Shown here one piece after another: positions 30,489 through 38,674 of a stretch of DNA of 64,000 nucleotides. The stretch lies in contig NZ_QPKJ02000006.1 of the NCBI RefSeq assembly GCF_003344625.1, forward strand, positions 434,001 through 498,000, written 5' to 3'. The notes below the pieces were generated by a model, which saw nothing but the letters and a program-made list of their open reading frames with translations, was not told where the DNA came from and did not search any database. The stretch's first letter is position 1. Each line of letters opens with the position of its first letter. A program made the position numbers and the translations under genes. Source of the DNA: Solirubrobacter deserti. Lineage in GTDB: Bacteria > Actinomycetota > Thermoleophilia > Solirubrobacterales > Solirubrobacteraceae.

Positions 30489-31139
30489 ATGAGGGTGCGA
30501 ACGTCAGGGCTGACGGTCTGCGTCGTGGCCGCCGTTCTGGCCGGCTGCGGCGGTTCCGGCGAAGAGGCGGGGGACCCGACGCCGACCCCCGAGGCGACGT
30601 CGTCCGTCCAGGCCGTGATCCCGGCCACCCCCGACGAACCGGAGCGGCCCGCGACGGCAGCCGACGCCCCGGAAGGTGGGATCCACGAGGCCGACGTCAA
30701 GTTCGCCCAGGACATGATCCATCACCACAACCAGGCGCTCGTGATGACGCGCTGGGTGCCGGATCGCACGTCCAGCCCGAGCGTCCGGCTGCTGGCGAAG
30801 CGGATGGAGGTCTCGCAGACGGACGAGGTCGCCTTCATCAAGAAGTGGCTCGAGAAGCACGGCAAGCCGGCGGGCGAGCACGCGCACGGCGCCGAGCGGA
30901 TGCCCGGGATGCTCAACGAGGAGCAGCTGGACGCGCTGCAGGACGCGCAGGGCAAGCGCTTCGACCAGCTGTTCCTGGCCTACATGACCCAGCACCACGA
31001 GGGCGCGATCCAGATGGTGCAGCAGCTGTGGGCCGACGGCGGCGGCAACGAGCCCGAGCTCAGCCAGTTCGCGATGCACGTGGACTCCGATCAGTCGATC
31101 GAGATCAAGCGCATGGCGCAGCTCGCGGCCGACCTCTGA
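30489..31139 (+). CDS. DUF305 lipoprotein
   Basis: The 216-residue protein has a lipobox V-L-A-G-C followed by a Pro/Thr-rich spacer (about 25-60). The DUF305 domain then shows two repeats: D-x-x-F-A-Q-D-M-I-H-H-H-N-Q-A-L near 75 and F-L-A-Y-M-T-Q-H-H-E-G-A-I-Q-M near 165. These paired His clusters (H-H-H and H-H) are the hallmark of DUF305 and suggest metal, possibly copper, binding outside the cell. The ATG at 30489 is chosen because the signal peptide starts there. Confidence 0.88.
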   Translation: MRVRTSGLTVCVVAAVLAGCGGSGEEAGDPTPTPEATSSVQAVIPATPDEPERPATAADAPEGGIHEADVKFAQDMIHHHNQALVMTRWVPDRTSSPSVRLLAKRMEVSQTDEVAFIKKWLEKHGKPAGEHAHGAERMPGMLNEEQLDALQDAQGKRFDQLFLAYMTQHHEGAIQMVQQLWADGGGNEPELSQFAMHVDSDQSIEIKRMAQLAADL

Positions 31140-31156
31140 TCGACTTTTCTTCAGCA

Positions 31157-31206
31157 GTTTGAGCAGGCGAGCCTCCGGGGTATGGCTCGCTGCGCCCTGC
31201 TCAAAC
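31157..31206. terminator. Long two-part hairpin between DUF305 and peptidase genes
   Basis: The outer stem GTTTGAGCAGG/CCTGCTCAAAC (11 bases, perfect) and inner stem CGAGCC/GGCTCG are separated by an unpaired CTGCGC on one side, with a 10-base loop. It starts 17 bases after the DUF305 stop and ends 19 bases before the next ATG. It may terminate the first gene or act as a leader structure for the second. A short CTTTTCTT run precedes it. Confidence 0.5.
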
Positions 31207-31225
31207 CTGTCCGCTGAAAGGCCCC

Positions 31226-32998
31226 ATGCCGTCACGCGTTGCGAAGATCGCCGTACTGGCCCTCGGGGCCCTGGCCCTTGCCCCGGCCACGGTCGCGTCC
31301 GCCCAGGAATGCCCGGAAGACGCCCAGTGCGCCAAGGTCACCGTCCCGCTCGACCACAAGGGCGGCACGCCCGGAACGCTCGACCTCGCCTACGCCAAGC
31401 TGCCCGCGACGGGTACGCGGGCGGGCACGCTCGTCCTGTTGAGCGGTGGGCCGGGACAGGCCGCTCTGCCGATCCTCAATGACTTCGCCGAGCTGCTGGA
31501 GCCGCTGCGCTCGACCTACGACATCGTCGCGGTCGACCAGCGCGGCACCGGCGGCTCCGGCGCCGTCGACTGCGAGATCGACAAGTCCGAGGACGTCGCC
31601 GCGTGCGCGACCCAGCTCGGCAACCGGCGCGCGTTCTGGAGCACGGCCGAGACCGCGCACGACCTCGAGAACCTGCGCACCGCGCTCGGCGTCGACAAGC
31701 TCACGCTGTTCGGCGTCTCCTACGGCACGCAGGTCGCGCAGGAGTACGTGCGCCGCTATCCGGCGCAGACCGCCGCGATCATCCTCGACTCGCCGACGCC
31801 TGTGGACGGGCTCGACGGCGTCGACGAGCTGCGCACGTTCGGCGCCCCGCGCGTGCTCAAGGAGGTCTGTTACCCGGGCATCTGCGCCGAGACCGTGACC
31901 GACGCGTCCGAGGCACTCGCCGCGGCCGTCGAGCGCCTGGGCGACGACACGCTGCGCGGTCCGCGCGTGACCCGCAGCGGGCGCGTGCGCACCGCGAGGG
32001 TCTCCCAGGTCGCGCTCTACAACCTGATCGCGCTGAGCGACACCAACCCGCTGCTGCGCGCCGGGCTTCCGGCCGCGATCGCCTCGCTCGCCGACGGCGA
32101 CGCCGCGCCGCTGATCCACCTCGTCGAGGTCACGGCCGGCGACGGCTCCTCCTCGAGCTCGGGCACCGCGATCTCGCGCCTGCTCGCGACCTCGTGCATG
32201 GAGGCGCGCCTGCCGTGGGCGCCGGACTCGGCCGTCGCGACCCGCACGGACGCGCTGAAGGCGTTCGTCGCCGCGCGCTCGGAGGCGTTCGCGCCGTTCG
32301 ACCCGGAGGTCGTGCTCGGCAACTCGCTCGCGGAGCTGTGCGCCCAATGGCCGCCGACGCCCAAGCCGGAGGGTGTCCCCTACGCGGGCCCGAACGTGCC
32401 GGTGCTGATCCTCGCCGGCCGGCAGGACCTGCGCACGCCGCTGGAGAGCGCGCGCCGTACGCAGGCGCAGTACCCGAACGCGCGCCTGGTCGCCGTCCGC
32501 TCGGCCGGGCACTCCGTCCTGAGCACCGACCTCACCGGTTGCGCGGCCACGAACACCGTCGCCTTCCTCACCGGCGAGGAGGTGCGCAACTGCTCGGACA
32601 TCAGCGCCCGTGACCGCGCCGCGCTGCCATCCGCGCCGTTCATCCCCGCGTCGATCTCCGACCTGCGCCCGACCGGCACGTCCGGCAGCGCCGGCCAGAC
32701 GTTCAGCGCCGTGCGGGTGACGTTGACCGGCATCGCGTTCGACACCGCGGGTGTCCCGTCCTCGCGGTCCTTCCGGCTGCCCGGCCTGCGTGCGGGCTAC
32801 ATCACCGGCAAGGGCTCGTCGCTGACGCTGCACGGCGTCGAGTGGGTGCACGGCGTGCGCGTCTCCGGCACGCTGCGCGGCTCCAACGGGACGCTGACCG
32901 TGAGCGGATCGCAGGCCGCCGCGGGCACGATCCGGTTCACGCGCACGAGCGCCACCGGCACGCTCGGCGGCCGGACGTTCACGGTGCGAGGGAGCTGA
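31226..32998 (+). CDS. Secreted alpha/beta hydrolase, TAP-like tripeptidyl aminopeptidase
   Basis: The 590-residue protein has a signal peptide at 1-26 (ends V-A-S-A-Q). The fold shows L-S-G-G-P-G-Q, D-Q-R-G-T-G-G-S-G, nucleophile S165 in G-V-S-Y-G-T-Q, acid in A-G-R-Q-D-L-R-T-P and His in S-A-G-H-S-V. A TAP-like C-terminal cap region is present. About 120 extra residues at the C-terminus are Gly/Ser/Thr-rich and beta-like. By family it should release N-terminal tri- or dipeptides outside the cell. It lies downstream of a strong hairpin. Confidence 0.88.
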   Translation: MPSRVAKIAVLALGALALAPATVASAQECPEDAQCAKVTVPLDHKGGTPGTLDLAYAKLPATGTRAGTLVLLSGGPGQAALPILNDFAELLEPLRSTYDIVAVDQRGTGGSGAVDCEIDKSEDVAACATQLGNRRAFWSTAETAHDLENLRTALGVDKLTLFGVSYGTQVAQEYVRRYPAQTAAIILDSPTPVDGLDGVDELRTFGAPRVLKEVCYPGICAETVTDASEALAAAVERLGDDTLRGPRVTRSGRVRTARVSQVALYNLIALSDTNPLLRAGLPAAIASLADGDAAPLIHLVEVTAGDGSSSSSGTAISRLLATSCMEARLPWAPDSAVATRTDALKAFVAARSEAFAPFDPEVVLGNSLAELCAQWPPTPKPEGVPYAGPNVPVLILAGRQDLRTPLESARRTQAQYPNARLVAVRSAGHSVLSTDLTGCAATNTVAFLTGEEVRNCSDISARDRAALPSAPFIPASISDLRPTGTSGSAGQTFSAVRVTLTGIAFDTAGVPSSRSFRLPGLRAGYITGKGSSLTLHGVEWVHGVRVSGTLRGSNGTLTVSGSQAAAGTIRFTRTSATGTLGGRTFTVRGS

Positions 32999-33788
32999 AC
33001 TCGGCGGGATCGAAGACCCGTGTGCGCGCCTGGTACTCGCGCCGGTAGCCCGGCCAGCTGGTGACGACGCGGCCGCTGGGGTCGCGGTCCCAGGAGTGGC
33101 ACGCCGTCCAGGCGGTGCCGTCGAAGCGCTGCTGGAGGTCGCGGTCCGAGCGGGCCGCGACCTCGTCGCCCACCTCGACCACGCCGTGCTCGAGCGCCTG
33201 CGCGACGTACGCGCCCTGCGCGTCGAGGAACACGAGGATCGAGCCGCCGCTGGTGTTCGTGTTCGGCCCGTACATCAGGTACAGGCTCGGGAAGCCGGGG
33301 ACCGTGATGCCTGGGTGCTACGGGCCGCCCGCCTACGCGTCCTGCAGCGCGCGACCGCGCGCGGTGATCCGCAGCGGCAGCACGAAGTCGGTCGCCTTGA
33401 AGCCGGTCGCGTAGATGATGCAGTCCACCGCGTAGCCGTTGACCGCGTCGCCGTCCACCACGACCGGGTCGGTGCGCGTGCGCTGGAAGATGAACAGCTC
33501 GGCGACCTCGCGCGATCTCAGCGTCGGCTCGAGCCTGTGCTTGGCGGCGAGCCGGCGGATGTAGGCGATGATCTCGTCGCGCGGCGAGCACAGGCGCGGC
33601 CAGTCGCGGCGCTGCTCGAACGAGAACGAGCACAGGTGGCTCGGGACGTCGCACGCGGCGCCCGGGTAGTCGTTGAGCAGCCACGTCCCGCCGACGTCGT
33701 GCGCGCGGTCGATCATTAGCACGTCATGGCGTGGCTTGAGCGCCAGCGCGGCCGCGATCCCGCCGAACCCCGCCCCGATGACCGCCAC
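32979..33788 (-). pseudogene. Remnant of a flavin-containing monooxygenase
   Basis: The minus-strand frame encodes recognisable pieces of a Baeyer-Villiger/flavin monooxygenase: V-A-V-I-G-A-G-F-G-G-I at the start, D-Y-P-G-A-A-C-D-V-P-S-H, I-I-Y-A-T-G-F-K-A-T-D-F, and L-Y-L-M-Y-G-P-N-T-N. Two in-frame TAG codons interrupt it (33333-33335 and 33318-33320). The total of about 270 codons is far below the usual 490-550. The middle is missing, including most of the NADP-binding part: residues around E-L-F-I-F-Q-R-T join distant family segments. No ATG is visible upstream; GTG at 33788 is the first candidate. It overlaps the upstream peptidase end by 20 bases. Confidence 0.8.
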
Positions 33789-33869
33789 CCGCGTATGCGG
33801 GATATCCGTACCAGGTTCTGCCTGGGCCGGGAGTAGGCTCGCCTCACCCTTCCACGGAGGTGCACGAGC

Positions 33870-35237
33870 ATGGCCGCGACGCTGCCGCACATCGATTCTG
33901 CGCGCGTGAAGGAGCTGATGGAGCGCGAGCGGGCTCGCCTGCACACCCGCACCGTCCGCTCCGGCGAGCTGTTCGCCCGCGCGGCCGCGGTGATGCCGCG
34001 CGGCGTGCCCTCGGGGTTCCAGGCGAGCGACCCGTGGCCGACCTATCTCTCGCACGGGTCCGGCGCCACGGTGTGGGATGTCGACGGCAACGAGTACGCG
34101 GACTTCCACAACGGGTTCGGCGTGATGTGCGTCGGGCACGCGAACCCGGTGATCGCCGCGGCCGTGTCCGAGCGGATGGCGCTCGGGACGCACTTCGCCG
34201 CGCCGACCGAGGGCTCGATCGTGGTCGCCGAGGAGCTGCGGCGGCGCTGGGGCCTTCCCGCCTGGCGCTTCACCAACTCCGGCACCGAGTCCACCATGGA
34301 CGCCGTCCACCTCGCGCGCGGGGCGACCGGGCGTGACGTCATGGTCAAGATCGAGGGCACCTATCACGGGCACCACGACGCCGTGATGGTGTCGGTCAAG
34401 CCGCCACCGGACCGCATGGGCCCGCGTTCGGCGCCCGTCCCCGTCCCCTATGGCGAGGGCTTCGCGCCCGGCACCGCGGAGGCGACGCGCGTGGTGCCGT
34501 TCAACGACGCGGACGCCCTGCGCGCCGTCCTCGACGAGCGCGTCGCGGGCGTGATCATGGAGCCCGCGATGATGAACGTGAACATCGTGCCGCCGGTCCC
34601 GGGCTATCTGGAGGCGGTGCGCGCGGCGTGCGACGAGGCCGGCGCCTTGCTGATCTTCGACGAGGTCAAGACCGGCGCGGCCGTCGCCGCGGGCGGCGCG
34701 ACCGAGCTCTACGGCGTCACGCCCGACGTCGTGTGCCTGGCCAAGGCGATGTGCGGCGGCCTCCCGGGCGGCGCCGTCGGCATGACCGCCGCGCTCGGCG
34801 AGCTGATCGCCGAGGGGCGCGTCAAGCAGCAGGGCACCTTCAACGGCAACCCGCTGACGATGGCCGCCGCCGAGGCGACCCTCCTGCGCGTGCTCACCGA
34901 CGACGCCTACCGCGCGTTGCACGCCGCCAACGAGCGGCTGATGGCCGAGTGCGACCGCGTGATCGAGACGTACGCGCTGCCGGCGCACACCGTCGGCATG
35001 GGCTCCAAGGGCTGCGTCGTCATGTCACCCGAGCCGGTGCTCGAGTACCGCGACTACCTGACGAAGATCCACCACGAACTCACCGACCTCGCCTGGCTGT
35101 TCCACATGAACCGCGGCGTGTTCATGACGCCCGGCCAGGACGAGGAGTGGACGCTGTCGGTGATGCACTCAGGCGCGGACCGGCAGCGCTACGTCGACGC
35201 GTTCGAGACCTTCGCGCGCGAGGTCACCGCGCGCTAG
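33870..35237 (+). CDS. Class III PLP aminotransferase, glutamate-1-semialdehyde aminomutase-like
   Basis: The 455-residue fold-type I PLP enzyme has N-S-G-T-E-S-T-M-D-A (phosphate site), Y-H-G-H-H-D, L-I-F-D-E-V-K-T-G, and the PLP Lys in C-L-A-K-A-M-C-G-G. It resembles HemL, but R-F-T-N-S-G and the S-x-K-P-P-P region differ from true HemL, so it is more likely a transaminase or aminomutase of another pathway. The ATG at 33870 is preceded by a GGAGGTG-like ribosome site. It is divergent from the decayed monooxygenase. Confidence 0.88.
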   Translation: MAATLPHIDSARVKELMERERARLHTRTVRSGELFARAAAVMPRGVPSGFQASDPWPTYLSHGSGATVWDVDGNEYADFHNGFGVMCVGHANPVIAAAVSERMALGTHFAAPTEGSIVVAEELRRRWGLPAWRFTNSGTESTMDAVHLARGATGRDVMVKIEGTYHGHHDAVMVSVKPPPDRMGPRSAPVPVPYGEGFAPGTAEATRVVPFNDADALRAVLDERVAGVIMEPAMMNVNIVPPVPGYLEAVRAACDEAGALLIFDEVKTGAAVAAGGATELYGVTPDVVCLAKAMCGGLPGGAVGMTAALGELIAEGRVKQQGTFNGNPLTMAAAEATLLRVLTDDAYRALHAANERLMAECDRVIETYALPAHTVGMGSKGCVVMSPEPVLEYRDYLTKIHHELTDLAWLFHMNRGVFMTPGQDEEWTLSVMHSGADRQRYVDAFETFAREVTAR

Positions 35238-35353
35238 CGGCCGCAGAGCAGCAGCGACAGCGCGACGAGCTCGCGCTGGCTGGACGCCGACGTCACGGCC
35301 GGGCGGGTCTTGGTGGGCTGTGGGGAGCTGGAGGTCATGGGAGTGGTGCCCAT
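35234..35353 (-). CDS. Possible 39-residue peptide, doubtful
   Basis: A 40-codon frame begins at ATG 35353 (second ATG at 35338) and ends in a TAG that overlaps the aminotransferase stop. The peptide is Ser/Thr/Pro-rich at the N-terminus and ends L-V-A-L-S-L-L-L-C-G-R, a hydrophobic tail with one Cys. No good ribosome-binding site is visible. It lies in a 165-base gap that otherwise holds nothing obvious. It could be a chance frame, a leader peptide or a small secreted peptide. Confidence 0.2.
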   Translation of the reverse strand: MGTTPMTSSSPQPTKTRPAVTSASSQRELVALSLLLCGR

Positions 35354-35402
35354 GGTTGCGCTCTGCGGCAGGTTCGTGGATCACCCTCGGGGCTGAACCG
35401 CC

Positions 35403-35603
35403 TCACACGCGCAGCAGGTTGCGCAGGTCGCGCGCGAGGTCGTCGAGATCGTCGGGGTCGCAGGCGTCGAGGTCGTCGTCGGCGACCGCCGCCATCGCGT
35501 CCGGATGGCGGCGTTCGAAGTCGGCGACCTTCTCGGGGTGCGAGAGCTCGAGCTCCTCGACGAGCTCGGCGAGGTCCATCTCGTCGCGGCGGTCGTTGAT
35601 CAT
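35403..35603 (-). CDS. Small acidic protein of unknown function
   Basis: The 66-residue protein is very rich in Asp and Glu (D-D-D-L-D-A-C-D-P-D-D-L-D-D-L near the end) with helical periodicity. The ATG at 35603 follows the upstream gene by 11 bases, so it is probably co-transcribed and translated with it. It could be an adaptor or an antitoxin-like partner, but no family motif is recognised. Confidence 0.5.
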   Translation of the reverse strand: MINDRRDEMDLAELVEELELSHPEKVADFERRHPDAMAAVADDDLDACDPDDLDDLARDLRNLLRV

Positions 35604-35614
35604 CGCGGCCGACT

Positions 35615-36019
35615 CTAGCCCGCGCGGGGGCGCGCGGTCGGCGGGCGCTCGCCGGACGTGTGCGGCGCGTCCCAGCGCGCGAACCACACGCCGCCCTCGC
35701 TGATGGCGAGAAACAGGTCCGCGTCCGCGCCGAGCTCGGTGAGCAGGTCGGCGCGGGCGCTCGCGTGGTTCTCGCTCGAAGCCACCTCGACGCCTACGCC
35801 GTCGCCCGGATAGACGTCGCTCGCGCTCAGCAGGAAGCGCGGCACTCCCTCCCACGCGAGCGCGACGTAGAACATCAGGCCCAGGCCCTCCTCCTCGACC
35901 GCCTCCCAGGTCCAGCCGTGCGCGTCCGCGAGCTCCTGTACCGTGCGGTCGATCACGGCGATGGCCCACGGGTCGCGCAGGAACGGCCCGAAGTCATGGT
36001 GCTGGGTGAGCCGGCTCAC
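35615..36019 (-). CDS. Conserved-looking hypothetical protein
   Basis: The 134-residue soluble protein has W-T-W-E-A-V-E-E-E-G-L-G-L-M-F-Y-V-A-L-A-W-E-G in its first half and F-L-A-I-S-E-G-G-V-W-F-A-R-W near the end. No signal peptide or membrane segment is present. The C-terminal 15 residues are Pro/Arg-rich. It lies between a VOC-like gene (9 bases upstream) and the small acidic gene, so the three may form one transcript. The function is unknown. Confidence 0.6.
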   Translation of the reverse strand: MSRLTQHHDFGPFLRDPWAIAVIDRTVQELADAHGWTWEAVEEEGLGLMFYVALAWEGVPRFLLSASDVYPGDGVGVEVASSENHASARADLLTELGADADLFLAISEGGVWFARWDAPHTSGERPPTARPRAG

Positions 36020-36028
36020 ACCGCTCAG

Positions 36029-36511
36029 CTAAGCGTGCACCGGCCCTGCGTGCGCCGCCTCCAGCGCGGCGATGTCGAGCTTGCGCATGCCGAACATCGC
36101 CTGCGCTGCGCGCGCGGCGGGCTCGCCGCCGCCGGTGAAGAAGCGGCTCATGTGGCGCGGCTTGATCTGCCAGGAGAGCCCGTAGCGGTCCTTGAGCCAC
36201 CCGCACGCGCCCTCCTCGCCGCCGTCGGTCAGGCGCTCCCAGTAGCGGTCGATCTCCTCCTGGTCGGAGCACTCGACCGCGAGCGAGATCGCCTCGTTGA
36301 AGGTGAACTGCGGCCCGCCGTTGATGGCGATGAAGCGCTGCCCGAGCAGCTCCAACTCGACGACCATCGGCGTGCCCGCCTTGTCGGTGCCCTCGGGGTA
36401 GTCCGCGCGGCTGACGATCCGCGCGTCCTCGAAGATCGAGCAGTAGAACTCCGCGGCCTCGACGGCCTGCGTGTCGAACCAGAGGCTGGTGGTGATGCGC
36501 TGTGCGTCCAT
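36029..36511 (-). CDS. PhnB-like VOC family protein
   Basis: The 160-residue protein matches the PhnB/3-demethylubiquinone-methyltransferase-like VOC type. It has I-T-T-S-L-W-F-D-T-Q-A-x-E-A-A-E-F-Y, F-x-A-I-N-G-G-P-Q-F-T-F-N-E-A-I-S, C-G-W-L-K-D-R-Y-G-L-S-W-Q-I and a closing M-F-G-M-R-K-L-D-I. Members are small cytoplasmic dimers of unclear catalytic role. It is followed on the same strand by two short hypothetical genes. Confidence 0.88.
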   Translation of the reverse strand: MDAQRITTSLWFDTQAVEAAEFYCSIFEDARIVSRADYPEGTDKAGTPMVVELELLGQRFIAINGGPQFTFNEAISLAVECSDQEEIDRYWERLTDGGEEGACGWLKDRYGLSWQIKPRHMSRFFTGGGEPAARAAQAMFGMRKLDIAALEAAHAGPVHA

Positions 36512-36540
36512 GCCAGTGAAACGTCACGCGCTGCAGGAAC

Positions 36541-37164
36541 TCATCGGTGCGCGCAGCCGAGGATGTACGACAGCCGCGGTTCCAGCGGCGCGGCGCGGAA
36601 CTCGAGCCGCTCGCAGCGCTCGATCGCGAATCCGGCGGCCGTGATCGCCGCCGCCGTGTCGCGCGCGAGGTGGCAGCCCGCGCCGACCTTCGGCCACAGC
36701 CCGGTGCGGTCCGCGAGCCCGAACAGCGCCCGCTTGGGCTGGGCGGGCGGGACCACGTGCTCGTAGAAGCGCAGCTGCCCGCCCGGGCGCACGACGCGCC
36801 GGACCTCCGCCAGCGCCCGCGCCTGGTCGGGGACGCTGCAGAGCACGAGGCTGACGACCGCCGCGTCCACCTCGCCGTCGGCCAGCGGCAGCTCGTCCGC
36901 GTACCCGTCGCGGACCCGCACGGGCACCGCGCGCTCGGCCTCCTCGGCGAGCGCCCGCAACGTCGGCTCGGGCTCGATCGCGACCACCTCGAGCACCTCC
37001 GGCGGGTAGTGCACGAAGTTGCGCCCGTTGCCGGCGCCGACCTCCACCACGCGACCGCTCAGCCCCGCGAGCAACCGCCGCCGGTGCCCGGCCGCCCCGC
37101 GCCGGTCCGCCCGCGCGGCCATCGCCGGATACACGCGCGCGAACCGTGGATGCTCCGCTCCCAC
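36541..37164 (-). CDS. Class I SAM-dependent methyltransferase
   Basis: The 207-residue protein has the SAM-binding motif V-V-E-V-G-A-G-N-G-R-N-F, the acidic motif II V-A-I-E-P-E-P, and the post-motif V-R-R-V-V-R-P-G-G-Q-L-R-F-Y-E-H typical of the UbiE/METTL7-like group. The substrate is unknown, though lipid or quinone methylation is common in this group. It is divergent from the purine permease gene with a 75-base spacer. Confidence 0.87.
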   Translation of the reverse strand: MGAEHPRFARVYPAMAARADRRGAAGHRRRLLAGLSGRVVEVGAGNGRNFVHYPPEVLEVVAIEPEPTLRALAEEAERAVPVRVRDGYADELPLADGEVDAAVVSLVLCSVPDQARALAEVRRVVRPGGQLRFYEHVVPPAQPKRALFGLADRTGLWPKVGAGCHLARDTAAAITAAGFAIERCERLEFRAAPLEPRLSYILGCAHR

Positions 37165-37239
37165 TCGACGTGTCTTCGCGTACGTTCCGACCGTCGGTCC
37201 CTCCCGCTACCGCCGGTGCTCGTTGTAGCGTCATCCGCG

Positions 37240-38616
37240 ATGTCCGCCCTCGAGCGTCATTTCCAGATTCGTGAGCGTGGATCGACCGTCCGCACCGAGG
37301 TCCTCGGCGGGGTCGTGACGTTCCTGACGATGGCCTACATCGTCGTCGTCAACCCCGCGATCCTGAGCGCCGCGGACATGCCCGTCGAGGCCGTCACGGT
37401 CGCCACGGCGCTGGGCGCGGCGGTGTTCACCCTGGCGATGGGGCTGGCGACCAACCTGCCGTTCGCGATCGCCGCGGGCCTCGGCATCAACGCCGTCGTC
37501 GCGTTCCAGATCGTCGGGGGCGAGGGCGTCCCCTGGCAGGTCGCGATGGCCTGCATCGTGATCGAGGGCGTGCTCGCGATCGTGCTGGTTCTCGCGGGTC
37601 TGCGGGAGGCGATCATGCGCGCGGTCCCGCACGAGATCAAGCTCTCGATCGGGGTCGGCATCGGTCTGTTCATCACGCTCGTCGGCCTGCGCGACGCCGG
37701 CATCACCGTCAACTCGCCCGCGACCGGCATCGAGCTGGGGGACATCACGGCCGGCCCGCCGCTGGTCGCGCTCGCCGGCCTGCTGACGATGATCGTGCTG
37801 GCGGCGCGCAACGTCAAAGGCTCGCTGTTGATCGGCATCGCGGTCTCGACCGTCGTCGGCCTCGTCTTCGGCGTGCTCGAGGGGCCGGACAGCATCGCGC
37901 GTCTCCCGCAGGGGGACGACTTCTCGACGATCGGCGACGCGCTGGCGCCCGACAACCTGCTCGACGCGCTCACCTGGGCCCTGGTCCCGCTCATCTTCGT
38001 GCTGTTCGTGACCGACTTCTTCGACACGATCGGGACGGCGGTCGCGGTCTCCAGTGCCGGCAACCTGCTGGACGAGAACGGTCAGCCGCCCCGGCTCAAG
38101 CGCCTGCTGCTCGTGGACTCGGTCGCGGCGGCGGGCGGCGGCGTACTCGGCACGTCCTCCAACACCACGTACGTGGAGTCCGGGGCGGGCGTCGCGGAGG
38201 GCGCGCGGACGGGCCTGGCGTCGGTCGTCACCGCCGGCTGCTTCCTGCTCACCATCTTCCTCGTGCCGCTGATCACCGTGGTCGCGCAGACCGTGCTGAT
38301 CGGCCCGGAGGGCGCGCAGCAGGAGACGCACCCGGCCGTCGCGCCCGCGTTGATCATGATCGGCTTCCTGATGATCCGGCTGGTGGCGGACATCGACTGG
38401 AGCCGCCCGGAGGCCGCGATCCCCGCCTTCTTCGTGATCGCCGGCGTGCCGCTGACGTTCTCGATCGCGGCGGGCATCGGCCTCGGCATCCTCAGCTACG
38501 TCCTCGTGATGGCGGGCACCGGCCGAGCGAGCCGGGTCCACCCGCTGATGTGGGCGCTCGTCCCGCTCTTCCTCGCGTTCTTCGCCTCCGACTGGCTGTC
38601 GGCCAACGTATTCTAA
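37240..38616 (+). CDS. AzgA-type guanine/hypoxanthine permease (NCS2)
   Basis: The 458-residue membrane protein has 12-14 hydrophobic segments. Family motifs are clear: T-F-L-T-M-A-Y-I-x-V-V-N-P at the N-terminus, G-x-N-A-V-V-A-F, D-F-F-D-T-I-G-T, and S-S-N-T-T-Y-V-E-S-G-A-G-V-A-E-G-A-R-T-G-L. These place it in the AzgA-like purine permease branch, probably a proton symporter for hypoxanthine or guanine (known for the family). The start at 37240 begins the canonical M-S-A-L-E-R-H-F. No purine genes are adjacent. Confidence 0.9.
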   Translation: MSALERHFQIRERGSTVRTEVLGGVVTFLTMAYIVVVNPAILSAADMPVEAVTVATALGAAVFTLAMGLATNLPFAIAAGLGINAVVAFQIVGGEGVPWQVAMACIVIEGVLAIVLVLAGLREAIMRAVPHEIKLSIGVGIGLFITLVGLRDAGITVNSPATGIELGDITAGPPLVALAGLLTMIVLAARNVKGSLLIGIAVSTVVGLVFGVLEGPDSIARLPQGDDFSTIGDALAPDNLLDALTWALVPLIFVLFVTDFFDTIGTAVAVSSAGNLLDENGQPPRLKRLLLVDSVAAAGGGVLGTSSNTTYVESGAGVAEGARTGLASVVTAGCFLLTIFLVPLITVVAQTVLIGPEGAQQETHPAVAPALIMIGFLMIRLVADIDWSRPEAAIPAFFVIAGVPLTFSIAAGIGLGILSYVLVMAGTGRASRVHPLMWALVPLFLAFFASDWLSANVF

Positions 38617-38674
38617 AGGGTCCGTCGGGCCCCGATGATTGCGTCGCGGGCGAGCGGCTGATAGAGACGAGCCC

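Noticed and set aside
33870..35237. True hemL (glutamate-1-semialdehyde aminomutase)
   Set aside because: The fold and PLP Lys context fit, but several segments differ from HemL and no haem genes are adjacent, so only a family-level name is given.
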